DNA of 64,000 bases from Pseudomonas fluorescens. Its GTDB lineage: Bacteria; Pseudomonadota; Gammaproteobacteria; Pseudomonadales; Pseudomonadaceae. Below, piece by piece: positions 15,814-23,878 of the stretch. Location of the stretch: positions 5,441,501-5,505,500 of the forward strand of contig NZ_LR134318.1 of the NCBI RefSeq assembly GCF_900636825.1, written 5' to 3'. Within the stretch, counting starts at the first letter, position 1. The number at the start of each line of letters is the position of its first letter. The translations under genes were made by a program, and so were the position numbers. The notes under the pieces were generated by a model. The model did not search any database, was not told the DNA's origin, and saw only the letters and a program-made list of their open reading frames with translations.

Positions 15814-17610
15814 TTAAAGCGCAAACACCTCCGCCGGCAACTTCATCAAACAATCACTCCCGGCCTCAATCGCCGCCCGATGCGCCGCAGTACGCGGCAA
15901 CAAGCGTTTGAAGTAAAACTCGCACGTCGCCAATTTGCCTTTCAGGAAGTCTGCCTCGCCCTCGCCCGCCTCAAGCTTTGCCTGGGCGACCAGCGCCATG
16001 CGCAACCACAGATACCCCAAAATGATGTAGCCGCTATACATCAGGTAATCCACCGACGCCGCGCCCACTTCATCCGGATTCTTCATCGCCGCCATACCAA
16101 CCTTCATGGTCAAGTCGCCCCACTGCTGGTTGAGGTCATTGAGCTGGCCCACGAAGCTGCGCAACTGCGGATGGTCAACATTGGCCGCGCAAAACTTATG
16201 CACGATCTTGGTAAAGCCGCGCAGCAACTTGCCCTGACTGCCCAGCACCTTGCGCCCAAGCAGATCCAGTGCCTGAATGCCGTTGGTGCCTTCGTAGATA
16301 GGCGCAATCCGGCAATCGCGAACCAACTGCTCCATGCCCCATTCGCGAATGAAACCGTGGCCACCGAACACCTGCATGCCGTGGTTGGTCACCTCCAGCC
16401 CGGTGTCGGTCATGAACGCTTTGCAGATCGGCGTGAGAAACGCCAACAGATCTTCTGCCTCCTGCCGCGCCTCGGCATCGCTGCTCAAGTGGGCGACATC
16501 GAGCATCTGCGCGGTGAAGTAAGTCAGCGCACGGTTGCCTTCGTTGAAGGCTTTCATGGTCAGCAACATGCGACGCACATCGGGGTGGACGATGATCGGA
16601 TCAGCCGGTTTGTCGGGGGCTTTGGCGCCAGTCAGAGAGCGCATCTGCAAACGGTCGCTGGCGTACTTGATAGCGCCCTGAAAACTCGCCTCGCCCAGAC
16701 ACGAGCCTTGCATGCCGGTGCCGAGGCGCGCGTGGTTCATCATGGTGAACATGCAGTTGAGGCCCTTGTTCGGCTCACCGATCAGAAAACCTTTGGCGGC
16801 ATCGAAATTCAACACACAGGTCGCCGACGCCTTGATGCCCATTTTGTGTTCGATCGAGCCGCAGGAAACGCCGTTGCGCGCTCCTGCTTCACCCGCTGCA
16901 TCGGGCAAAAACTTCGGCACGATGAATAACGAAATGCCTTTGGTGCCCGCCGGCGCATCCGGCAGTTTGGCCAGCACCAGATGGATGATGTTGTCGCTCA
17001 GATCATGCTCGCCGGCAGAAATGAAGATCTTGCTGCCGGTGATCGCGTAGCTGCCGTCGGCCTGGGGCGCGGCGCGGGTCTTGATGATGCCCAGATCGGT
17101 GCCGCAGTGGGCTTCGGTCAGGCACATGGTGCCGGTCCATTGGCCGGCGGTGAGTTTGCTCAGGTAAGTGTCTTTCTGCTCGGTGGTGCCGTGGGCGTGG
17201 ATCGCCGACATCGCGCCATGAGTCAGGCCCGGGTACATGCCCCAGGAAGTGTTGCTGGAACCGACCATTTCGCTGATCACCAGCCCCAGCGAACTCGGCA
17301 ATCCCTGCCCACCGTAAGCCGGATCAGCCGCCAGACCGTGCCAGCCGCCCTCGACATATTGTGCGAAGGCTTGCTTGAAGCCTGTAGGCGTTGTCACCAC
17401 GCCGTTGTCGAAATGGCAGCCTTCCTCGTCGCCGCTGCGATTGAGCGGTGCGAGAACGTTCTCGCAGAATTTCGCACCTTCCTCGAGGATCGCGTTGATC
17501 ATGTCCGGGCTGGCGTCATGTGCGCCGAGGGCGGCGTAATTGGCGTGGAAGTCGAAGACGTGGTCGATCAGAAAGCGCATGTCGCGCAGCGGGGCTTTGT
17601 ACTCGGGCAT
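15814..17610 (-). CDS. Acyl-CoA dehydrogenase, FadE-type, paralogue 2
   Basis: 598 residues from the ATG at 17610 (MPEYKAPLRDMRFLIDHVF), with GGAG upstream; 19 codons further upstream are open but lie before the family start. Motifs MCLTEAHCGTDLG, KIFISAGEHDL and the catalytic Glu in PIYEGTNGIQALDLLGRK are intact. Same role as its neighbours: FAD-dependent alpha,beta-desaturation of acyl-CoA. By order it matches PA0507 of P. aeruginosa. Confidence 0.88.
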   Translation of the reverse strand: MPEYKAPLRDMRFLIDHVFDFHANYAALGAHDASPDMINAILEEGAKFCENVLAPLNRSGDEEGCHFDNGVVTTPTGFKQAFAQYVEGGWHGLAADPAYGGQGLPSSLGLVISEMVGSSNTSWGMYPGLTHGAMSAIHAHGTTEQKDTYLSKLTAGQWTGTMCLTEAHCGTDLGIIKTRAAPQADGSYAITGSKIFISAGEHDLSDNIIHLVLAKLPDAPAGTKGISLFIVPKFLPDAAGEAGARNGVSCGSIEHKMGIKASATCVLNFDAAKGFLIGEPNKGLNCMFTMMNHARLGTGMQGSCLGEASFQGAIKYASDRLQMRSLTGAKAPDKPADPIIVHPDVRRMLLTMKAFNEGNRALTYFTAQMLDVAHLSSDAEARQEAEDLLAFLTPICKAFMTDTGLEVTNHGMQVFGGHGFIREWGMEQLVRDCRIAPIYEGTNGIQALDLLGRKVLGSQGKLLRGFTKIVHKFCAANVDHPQLRSFVGQLNDLNQQWGDLTMKVGMAAMKNPDEVGAASVDYLMYSGYIILGYLWLRMALVAQAKLEAGEGEADFLKGKLATCEFYFKRLLPRTAAHRAAIEAGSDCLMKLPAEVFAL

Positions 17611-17700
17611 GGTGGCTTCTCCGTCAGCAGATTGTTTCAACCTACTGCCGGCCACCACGCCCCACAATCACTGTGCAGACGCTGAATGCGCTGTCATCAC

Positions 17701-19011
17701 TCAACCTGCAGCGGTATCCATGCGCACCGCGCCACGGCGGTTCTGGCCGAACGCAACGACACAGTTTCGCCCGGCGCCCTTGGCGCTGTAGAGCGCCTCG
17801 TCGGCGGATTTCAGGACTTGCTCCGGCGTGCGCTGTTCAACGCGCTCGGCAACACCGATGCTGACCGTCACCGACACGCTGGAAGCGCCGGAGCCGCTGC
17901 GGCGCTGGCGACCTTGCTGGTCGTCCTGCGGACGGTTTTCCTGGTTGCGCAACTGAATGCTGTAGGACGCAATCGACTCGCGAATCACTTCCAGATGCGG
18001 CATGCATTCCTCGAGGGTTTTGCCCGCGAAGACCAAGGCGAATTCCTCACCACCATAGCGATACGCCCTACCGCCACCGCTGATCTTGGACAGCTTGCTG
18101 GCGACCAGACGCAGGACCTGGTCACCGACATCGTGACCATGGGTGTCGTTGAATTTCTTGAAGTGATCGACGTCGCTCATTGCCAGCACGTAATTTCGTC
18201 CCAGGCGCTGCATGCGTTCATTCAGTGCGCGACGACCCGGCAAACCGGTGAGCTCGTCGCGAAAGGCCATTTGATAAGCCTCATGTGCCACCGCGGCAGC
18301 GATCATCAGCATCACTTGGCTGCACATGATGTTGAGAGTAAACGGCAGGATGAAGGTTTTGGGCAGCATCCAGAAGACGCCGAGCAAGCCGACCAGTTGC
18401 GCGGCGTGCAGCGGGCGCGGGTTGCGCCAGTATTGCCAGGCCAGCAATACGAAGGCTGAAATGAATACCGGGTAGGACAGCTGAATCAGGCTCATCCACG
18501 CGCCGTGCAGCGCCGGCCAGCGAATTTCCGACAGCCACAGCAGCAACGCCTGTGGGTAACTTTGCTCAAGCCCCAGCGCCACGCTGCCGAATGCCAATAG
18601 CACTGCGAACCGCGCGACCATGTCCTGAAACAGGTGGGTGCGCTCCTGCCACGCTGCGAACAGGCCAAACAACAACGGCAACAACAGGCAGACCAGATGG
18701 AAGACCACGGCGGCGTCCTCGCGCACCTTACCGTTGTCGCGGTAATAATCGGTCTGGGTATCGAGCAGGAAGTAGGCGATGTAAACCGTGAGCATCAGGA
18801 ACAACTCGCGCTGACGTCGGTATACCGCGCAATACGCACCGCCCAGCAGCAGAACCAGAGTGGGCAGCACGTTGAACAGGGAAGTGAAAAACACGCTGAG
18901 GTCTTTGACGTACGCAGCCGCCAACCCCGCAAGCAATAACAGCAGTGAAGGTAGGAAATGGCTGAAACGTACAGCGGAAGAACGCGGCAAGGGTAAGCTC
19001 CGACCCGTCAT
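17701..19011 (-). CDS. Membrane diguanylate cyclase (GGEEF)
   Basis: 436 residues from the ATG at 19011; an upstream in-frame start at 19074 would overlap a CRP-like site and is less likely, but the chosen ATG lacks a strong Shine-Dalgarno. About seven hydrophobic segments fill residues 15-250 (for example LPSLLLLLAGLAAAYV and VLPTLVLLLGGAYCAVY). A GGDEF domain follows: FRDELTGLPGRRALNERM, MSDVDHFKKFNDTHGHDVGD and the active site YRYGGEEFALVF. The residues before GGEEF (SGGGRAYRY) lack the RxxD inhibitory site. It should make c-di-GMP at the inner membrane. A glycine/serine-rich stretch near the C-terminus interrupts the domain before SVTVSIGVA. It sits between acyl-CoA dehydrogenase paralogues. 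Confidence 0.9.
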   Translation of the reverse strand: MTGRSLPLPRSSAVRFSHFLPSLLLLLAGLAAAYVKDLSVFFTSLFNVLPTLVLLLGGAYCAVYRRQRELFLMLTVYIAYFLLDTQTDYYRDNGKVREDAAVVFHLVCLLLPLLFGLFAAWQERTHLFQDMVARFAVLLAFGSVALGLEQSYPQALLLWLSEIRWPALHGAWMSLIQLSYPVFISAFVLLAWQYWRNPRPLHAAQLVGLLGVFWMLPKTFILPFTLNIMCSQVMLMIAAAVAHEAYQMAFRDELTGLPGRRALNERMQRLGRNYVLAMSDVDHFKKFNDTHGHDVGDQVLRLVASKLSKISGGGRAYRYGGEEFALVFAGKTLEECMPHLEVIRESIASYSIQLRNQENRPQDDQQGRQRRSGSGASSVSVTVSIGVAERVEQRTPEQVLKSADEALYSAKGAGRNCVVAFGQNRRGAVRMDTAAG

Positions 19012-19059
19012 AGCAAAGAGATGGCATTGTGCCTGCAAAGTGCAGCCAAGCCCATACAA

Positions 19060-19075
19060 TGTGATCCAGATCACA
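19060..19075. promoter_or_regulatory. CRP/Vfr-type site before the diguanylate cyclase gene
   Basis: TGTGA-TCCAGA-TCACA matches the CRP consensus TGTGA-N6-TCACA exactly. It is 49 nt upstream of the chosen start codon at 19011. Pseudomonas Vfr recognises similar sequences. Confidence 0.7.
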
Positions 19076-19125
19076 CACTGTCTCTTTAACGGCAGAGCGC
19101 CGGACTATCTGAGCGATTCACCCAC

Positions 19126-19161
19126 AAAAAAACCGCTGCTCCCGACGGGAGCAGCGGTTTT
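19126..19161 (-). terminator. Terminator of acyl-CoA dehydrogenase paralogue 3
   Basis: A 12-bp stem (CCGCTGCTCCCG/CGGGAGCAGCGG) followed on the minus strand by a run of seven T. It lies 21 nt past the end of the gene at 19182-20987. The short T-run on the other strand could also stop plus-strand transcription. Confidence 0.9.
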
Positions 19162-19181
19162 CGCGGAGACAGCGCGGGGGC

Positions 19182-20987
19182 TTAGTAGCCCAGTGCGAAG
19201 TCTTCTTCTTTCATGTCCATCAGGTTGTTGGCACCCGACAGCATGGTGGCCACGTGCGTACGGGTACGCGGCAGGATGCGCTGGAAGTAGAAGCGCGCGG
19301 TTTGCAGCTTGGCGGTGTAGAACGCCGCGTCGCCGGTGCCTTCTGCCAGCTTCTCGGCTGCCAGACGCGCCATGTCGGCCCAGAAGTAAGCCAGGCAGGC
19401 ATAACCGGAATACATCAGGTAATCCACGGAGGCCGCGCCAACTTCTTCGCGATCTTTCATGGCAGCCATACCGACCTTCATGGTCAGCTCACCCCATTCC
19501 TTGTTGATCGCTGCCAGCGGAGCGACGAACTCTTGAACGGCTTCGTTGCCTTCGTTGTTCTGGCAGAACTTGTGGACAATCTTGGTAAAGCCCTTCAGCG
19601 CTTCGCCTTGAGTCATCAGCACTTTACGGCCAAGCAGGTCGAGCGCCTGAATACCGGTGGTGCCTTCGTACAGCATCGAAATGCGGCTGTCGCGGACGTT
19701 TTGCTCCATGCCCCACTCGGCGATGAAACCGTGGCCGCCGTAGATTTGCACGCCGTGGTTGGCGGCTTCGAAACCGACTTCGGTCATGAACGCTTTGGCG
19801 ATCGGCGTCATGAAAGCCAGCAGTGCGTCGGCTTTCTTTTTCTCTTCTTCATCAACGCCGTACTTGACGATGTCGACCTGTTTGGCAGTGAAGTACACCA
19901 TCGCACGGTTGCCTTCGGCGAACGCCTTCATGGTCAACAGCATGCGGCGAACGTCCGGGTGGACGATGATCGGGTCAGCGGCTTTTTCTGGCGCTTTCGG
20001 GCCTGTCAGCGAGCGCATTTGCAGGCGATCGCGAGCGTATTTCAGACCACCCTGGAAACCGATCTCGGCGTGAGCCAAGCCTTGCAGCGCGGTGCCCAGG
20101 CGAGCGGTGTTCATGAAGGTGAACATGCAGTTCAGGCCTTTGTTCGCCGGGCCGATCAAGTAACCGGTAGCACCATCGAAGTTCATCACGCAGGTGGCGT
20201 TACCGTGGATGCCCATCTTGTGTTCCAGCGAACCGCAGGTTACTGCGTTGCGCTCGCCGATGGTGCCGTCAGCGTTCGGCATGAACTTTGGAACGATGAA
20301 CAGCGAGATGCCTTTGGTGCCGGCCGGTGCGTCCGGCAGGCGGGCCAGAACGATATGGACGATGTTGTCGGCCATATCGTGTTCCCCGGCCGAGATGAAG
20401 ATCTTGGTGCCGGAGACTTTGTAGGAACCGTCGGCCTGAGGCTCGGCCTTGGTGCGCAGCATGCCCAGGTCGGTGCCGCAGTGCGGTTCGGTCAGGCACA
20501 TGGTGCCGGTCCATTCGCCGGAAACCAGCTTGGTCAGATAGGCTTCTTGCTGCTCTGGAGTGCCGTGCTCGGAAATAGTGTTCATCGCGCCGTGCGACAG
20601 GCCTGGGTACATGCCCCACGACCAGTTGGCTTCACCAACCATTTCGCTCACCGCCAGACCCAGCGACTCAGGCAGACCCTGACCGCCGTGCTCAACGTCG
20701 TGCGCCAGGCTTGGCCAGCCGCCTTCGACGAATTGCTTGTACGCCTCTTTGAAGCCGGTCGGGGTCTTCACGCCCGATTCGCTCCAGGTGCAGCCTTCGA
20801 GGTCGCCCACGCGGTTCAGCGGTGCCAGTACCTGCTCACAAAACTTGGCGCCTTCTTCGAGAATGGCGTCAACCATGTCTGGAGTTGCGTCTGCGCAAGC
20901 CGGAAGGCTCTGATAGTGCGCTTCGTAGCCGAGCAGCTCGTCACGAACGAAGCGAATATCACGCAAGGGGGCCTTGTAGTCAGGCAT
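19182..20987 (-). CDS. Acyl-CoA dehydrogenase, FadE-type, paralogue 3
   Basis: 601 residues. MPDYKAPLRDIRFVRDELLG opens the protein; MCLTEPHCGTDLG and KIFISAGEHDM follow, and the catalytic Glu is in MLYEGTTGIQALDLLGRK. It has its own terminator and a separate promoter region with two PsrA-like boxes, so it is a single-gene unit. By position next to the bio cluster it corresponds to PA0506 (FadE1) of P. aeruginosa, reported to act on long-chain acyl-CoA. Confidence 0.9.
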   Translation of the reverse strand: MPDYKAPLRDIRFVRDELLGYEAHYQSLPACADATPDMVDAILEEGAKFCEQVLAPLNRVGDLEGCTWSESGVKTPTGFKEAYKQFVEGGWPSLAHDVEHGGQGLPESLGLAVSEMVGEANWSWGMYPGLSHGAMNTISEHGTPEQQEAYLTKLVSGEWTGTMCLTEPHCGTDLGMLRTKAEPQADGSYKVSGTKIFISAGEHDMADNIVHIVLARLPDAPAGTKGISLFIVPKFMPNADGTIGERNAVTCGSLEHKMGIHGNATCVMNFDGATGYLIGPANKGLNCMFTFMNTARLGTALQGLAHAEIGFQGGLKYARDRLQMRSLTGPKAPEKAADPIIVHPDVRRMLLTMKAFAEGNRAMVYFTAKQVDIVKYGVDEEEKKKADALLAFMTPIAKAFMTEVGFEAANHGVQIYGGHGFIAEWGMEQNVRDSRISMLYEGTTGIQALDLLGRKVLMTQGEALKGFTKIVHKFCQNNEGNEAVQEFVAPLAAINKEWGELTMKVGMAAMKDREEVGAASVDYLMYSGYACLAYFWADMARLAAEKLAEGTGDAAFYTAKLQTARFYFQRILPRTRTHVATMLSGANNLMDMKEEDFALGY

Positions 20988-21048
20988 AGCGATAAACCTC
21001 TGCTGATGTAACCGGGAATGAACGACCGCGTTGATTTGTTGTGACGGT

Positions 21049-21075
21049 CAAACAGTTGTTTGAAACATACGTTTA
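21049..21075. promoter_or_regulatory. Two overlapping PsrA-like boxes
   Basis: CAAAC-AGTT-GTTTG (21049-21062) and GAAAC-ATAC-GTTTA (21062-21075) both fit the PsrA pattern [G/C]AAAC-N2-4-GTTT[G/C], the second with one mismatch. They share one base and lie 62-88 nt before the start of acyl-CoA dehydrogenase paralogue 3. PsrA is a fatty-acid-responsive regulator of beta-oxidation genes in Pseudomonas. Confidence 0.65.
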
Positions 21076-21213
21076 CGCCGAAATCTTGTCAAGCATCGTT
21101 CTTTTGCCGTTCGTCATCGCATTTTCCAAACGCCGGACGCAGCCAATGACCATGCACTCGAACGGGTCACGGAAGTTGAAAAAAGATTAGTTGAGGAAGA
21201 AGGACTTGGAATG

Positions 21214-21240
21214 AAAAACGCCGCGATAAAGCGCGGCGTT
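21214..21240 (-). terminator. Terminator after the 98-aa gene
   Basis: AACGCCGCG/CGCGGCGTT with loop ATAAA, followed on the minus strand by TTTTTC. It ends the unit that includes the small gene 21263-21559 and possibly the bio operon. Confidence 0.85.
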
Positions 21241-21262
21241 GGCAACACGGAAAGCGAAACTA

Positions 21263-21559
21263 TCAGGCAAACGTATCGATGATCGTACCAAGCACTTCGT
21301 CGGAAGCCTTCGCAACCTTCACGCCCAGCTCAGCCTGGATCTTGCCTTGCGCCATCTCGACGATATTGCTGGCCAGATCCGACTGCTGACTGCGATCCAC
21401 ACCACGCAGTCGATCGACCTGCACTTCAGACGACTGGCTGGTCACCGCGCGCTCGATGGTATTGTTGGCAATCTGGCTGGCGGCCTGATCGATGCGGTTC
21501 ATTCCGCTCTGAATTGAGCTCAGACCGGCGTAAAAAGCTGTGTTACCGGAGATTTCCAT
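21263..21559 (-). CDS. Conserved small protein with flagellar-rod-like N-terminus
   Basis: 98 residues from the ATG at 21559; the in-frame ATG at 21571 overlaps the AAGG and cannot be used. The sequence MEISGNTAFYAGLSSIQSGM followed by AASQIANNT resembles the N-terminal heptad helix of FlgB/FlgC-type axial proteins (family signature ANNIAN), but there is no room for the rest of such a protein. No signal peptide or membrane segment. It lies 109 nt downstream of bioD on the same strand and may be co-transcribed. A homologue (PA0505) occupies the same place in P. aeruginosa as I recall. Function unknown. Confidence 0.75.
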   Translation of the reverse strand: MEISGNTAFYAGLSSIQSGMNRIDQAASQIANNTIERAVTSQSSEVQVDRLRGVDRSQQSDLASNIVEMAQGKIQAELGVKVAKASDEVLGTIIDTFA

Positions 21560-21667
21560 AGCAAGTCTCATCCTTGGGAAGGATCAATAGTCGCCATTGA
21601 AGCAGAGGCGGCAGGAAAACGCCCGTCAATAACACTAATGGCACAGTGCCTGCTCATAGAGAAAAGC

Positions 21668-22348
21668 TTAGTCGAGCAAATCCAACTGCAAATGCGCAGC
21701 CACCGCTTCCGCACTCGGAACCTTGAGCTTCGGCACGCGGCCAAGGCACGGCGCCGGAATCCGCTCGGCCAACGTGGCAAGATTCTCTTCCAGCCGCGAC
21801 GTCTTCGGATCAATGATATTCGCCACCCATCCCGCCAACTGCAAACCGTCACGGGCGATCGCCTCAGCCGTCAACAGTGCGTGACTGATGCAGCCCAGAC
21901 GCACGCCGACCACCAGAATCACCGGCAGCCTGAGCGCGATCGCCAGATCCGAAAGATTGTCTTGATCGGCCAAAGGCACCCGCCAGCCACCGGCCCCTTC
22001 GATCAAAGTAAAATCGGCATTCATTGCCAGAATCTGGCGCATCGGCGTCAGCAGCGATTGCACCGTCAGCGCCACGCCCGCCTCACGCGCCGCCAGATGC
22101 GGAGCGATGGCCGGTTCGAATGCCAGCGGATTGACCTGTTGATAAGTCAGCGGCAATGAACATTCGGCCAGCAACGCCAGAGCGTCAGCGTTGCGCAAGC
22201 CTTTGGGTGTGACGTCACACCCCGAAGCCACCGGTTTGCCCGCCGCGGTGCTGAGTCCCGATGAACGCGCCGCGTGCAATAACCCCGCAGCCACGGTGGT
22301 CTTGCCGACATCGGTATCAGTTCCGGTGATGAAATAGGCTGCGCTCAT
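21668..22348 (-). CDS. bioD: Dethiobiotin synthetase
   Basis: 226 residues. The P-loop TGTDTDVGKT spans residues 8-17, with the downstream EGAGGWRVPL motif. BioD is an ATP-dependent ligase that closes the ureido ring of dethiobiotin from diaminopelargonate and CO2. It overlaps bioC by 4 nt (ATGA), the last step gene of the operon. Confidence 0.95.
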   Translation of the reverse strand: MSAAYFITGTDTDVGKTTVAAGLLHAARSSGLSTAAGKPVASGCDVTPKGLRNADALALLAECSLPLTYQQVNPLAFEPAIAPHLAAREAGVALTVQSLLTPMRQILAMNADFTLIEGAGGWRVPLADQDNLSDLAIALRLPVILVVGVRLGCISHALLTAEAIARDGLQLAGWVANIIDPKTSRLEENLATLAERIPAPCLGRVPKLKVPSAEAVAAHLQLDLLD

Positions 22349-23154
22349 ACGGGTTTCTCCATCACGGCGTAGACCACCTGGTAAGTCGCCGGCAATCCCG
22401 GCGCCTGGCGAAACTGCTCGTAAGCCTCGACCAGCCCGAGAATCCGAGCACGCCCGGTCAACCCACCGGGCCGTCCGGGATTCAAATTATGCGCACCTAA
22501 AGCCTTCAATTCGTGAGTCAAGCTGCGCACATCCGGGTAATGCAAAACGTGCGGCACATTCGTCAGGCTCAGCGTGCGCAAACCACTCCCGGCGCACAGC
22601 TGCTCATAACGGGCGAATTCGCGGAAGCGATTGACGTGCACCAGCCCGTCGACCTGCCGCCAACTGTCGCGCAGCTCAAACAGCGTCCCTGCGCAAAGAC
22701 TAGCAAACGCGAACATACCGCCCGGTTTCAGCACCCGAAAAGCTTCGCTGAGCACCGCTTCAAAGTCGGCGCACCATTGCACCGCGAGGCTGGAAAAAAT
22801 CAGATCGCAGCTCGAGTCCTTCAGCGGCAACCGCTCCGCATCGCCAGCGATGAAATGCTGCGCGCCGCCCAGCGGACGCGCGTGATTGAGCATGCCCTCG
22901 GCAATGTCCAGCGCCAACCCATCGCCCTCGGTGAATCGTAGAGCTAACGCACGAGTGAAATAACCAGTGCCACAGCCCAAATCCAGCCAGCACAACGGCA
23001 CGAAATCCGTCGGCAAGCGCTGGATCAACTGCGTACCAACATCGCGCTGCAACTCGGCGACGCTGTCGTAACTGGCCGCCGCGCGAGAAAACGAGGCTGC
23101 GACCTGACGCTTGTCAGGCAAGCCGCCAGGCAGCGCAAGAGACAAATCAGTCAT
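22345..23154 (-). CDS. bioC: Malonyl-ACP O-methyltransferase
   Basis: 269 residues from the ATG at 23154 (MTDLSLALPGGLPDKRQVAA), which overlaps bioH by 8 nt; the open frame extends 23 codons further but that part is inside bioH. The SAM-binding motif CWLDLGCGTGYFTRAL and the later LIFSSLAVQWCAD are intact. BioC methylates malonyl-ACP so that the fatty-acid machinery can build the pimeloyl chain. Confidence 0.93.
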   Translation of the reverse strand: MTDLSLALPGGLPDKRQVAASFSRAAASYDSVAELQRDVGTQLIQRLPTDFVPLCWLDLGCGTGYFTRALALRFTEGDGLALDIAEGMLNHARPLGGAQHFIAGDAERLPLKDSSCDLIFSSLAVQWCADFEAVLSEAFRVLKPGGMFAFASLCAGTLFELRDSWRQVDGLVHVNRFREFARYEQLCAGSGLRTLSLTNVPHVLHYPDVRSLTHELKALGAHNLNPGRPGGLTGRARILGLVEAYEQFRQAPGLPATYQVVYAVMEKPV

Positions 23155-23878
23155 CACCGCACTCATGTAAAAAAGCCTGGATCGCACCCGCCAATCCGTG
23201 GGGATCTTCCAGAAGAAACGCATGGCTGGCCTGTTCGATCAGACCAATTTCGATATCTGGCAACAGCGCAAACAACGCCCCCGCCGCTTCCGCCGGCACC
23301 AAGGCATCCTGACCGGCGAACAGATGCAACTGCGGCCCGCGGAATCCTTGCAGCGCGCCGCGGGTGTCCATTTGCGCAAGCAATTGCAGGCCGGCCATCA
23401 ATGTTGCAGGCGCGACGTTCGGCGCCCCGCCAAGCAGCAAGCGTGAAAGCCCCCTTGAGTCCTGCGCGCCTTGGGCACACAACAGGGAAAAACGCTTGAG
23501 AGTCGTGCGCGCGTCGTCTCGGCAACCAGCGAGAAAGCCGTCGAAAGTCTCGGCCGGCATCGCATTCGGCCACTGCTCATGAGCGACAAAGGCAGGATTG
23601 CTCGCCAGTGTCAGCAAGCCGCAGCAACGCTCGCCGCGGCGTGCCGCCAATTCAGACGCGAGCATGCCGCCCAGCGACCAGCCGCCGAGCCAGACGTCCT
23701 GAGGAATGCGCTCATTCAGTTCATCGAGCCAGTCTCGCGGGTCGCTCGATGCCAGCTCCGGCAACGGTTCGATTTCGACCTTCAGGTGTTCGTCGAGCCC
23801 CTGCAAAGCCGCAGCCAGAGGCTCCATCGGCGAAATCCCGAGGCCCCAGCCGGGCAGCAAAATCAGGCGATCACGCAT
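23147..23878 (-). CDS. bioH: Pimeloyl-ACP methyl ester carboxylesterase
   Basis: 243 residues from the ATG at 23878, which overlaps bioF by 8 nt. An alpha/beta hydrolase: GWSLGGM holds the nucleophile Ser, FAGQDALVPA the Asp and IEQASHAFLLEDP the His. BioH removes the methyl group that BioC added, giving pimeloyl-ACP for BioF. Confidence 0.93.
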   Translation of the reverse strand: MRDRLILLPGWGLGISPMEPLAAALQGLDEHLKVEIEPLPELASSDPRDWLDELNERIPQDVWLGGWSLGGMLASELAARRGERCCGLLTLASNPAFVAHEQWPNAMPAETFDGFLAGCRDDARTTLKRFSLLCAQGAQDSRGLSRLLLGGAPNVAPATLMAGLQLLAQMDTRGALQGFRGPQLHLFAGQDALVPAEAAGALFALLPDIEIGLIEQASHAFLLEDPHGLAGAIQAFLHECGDD

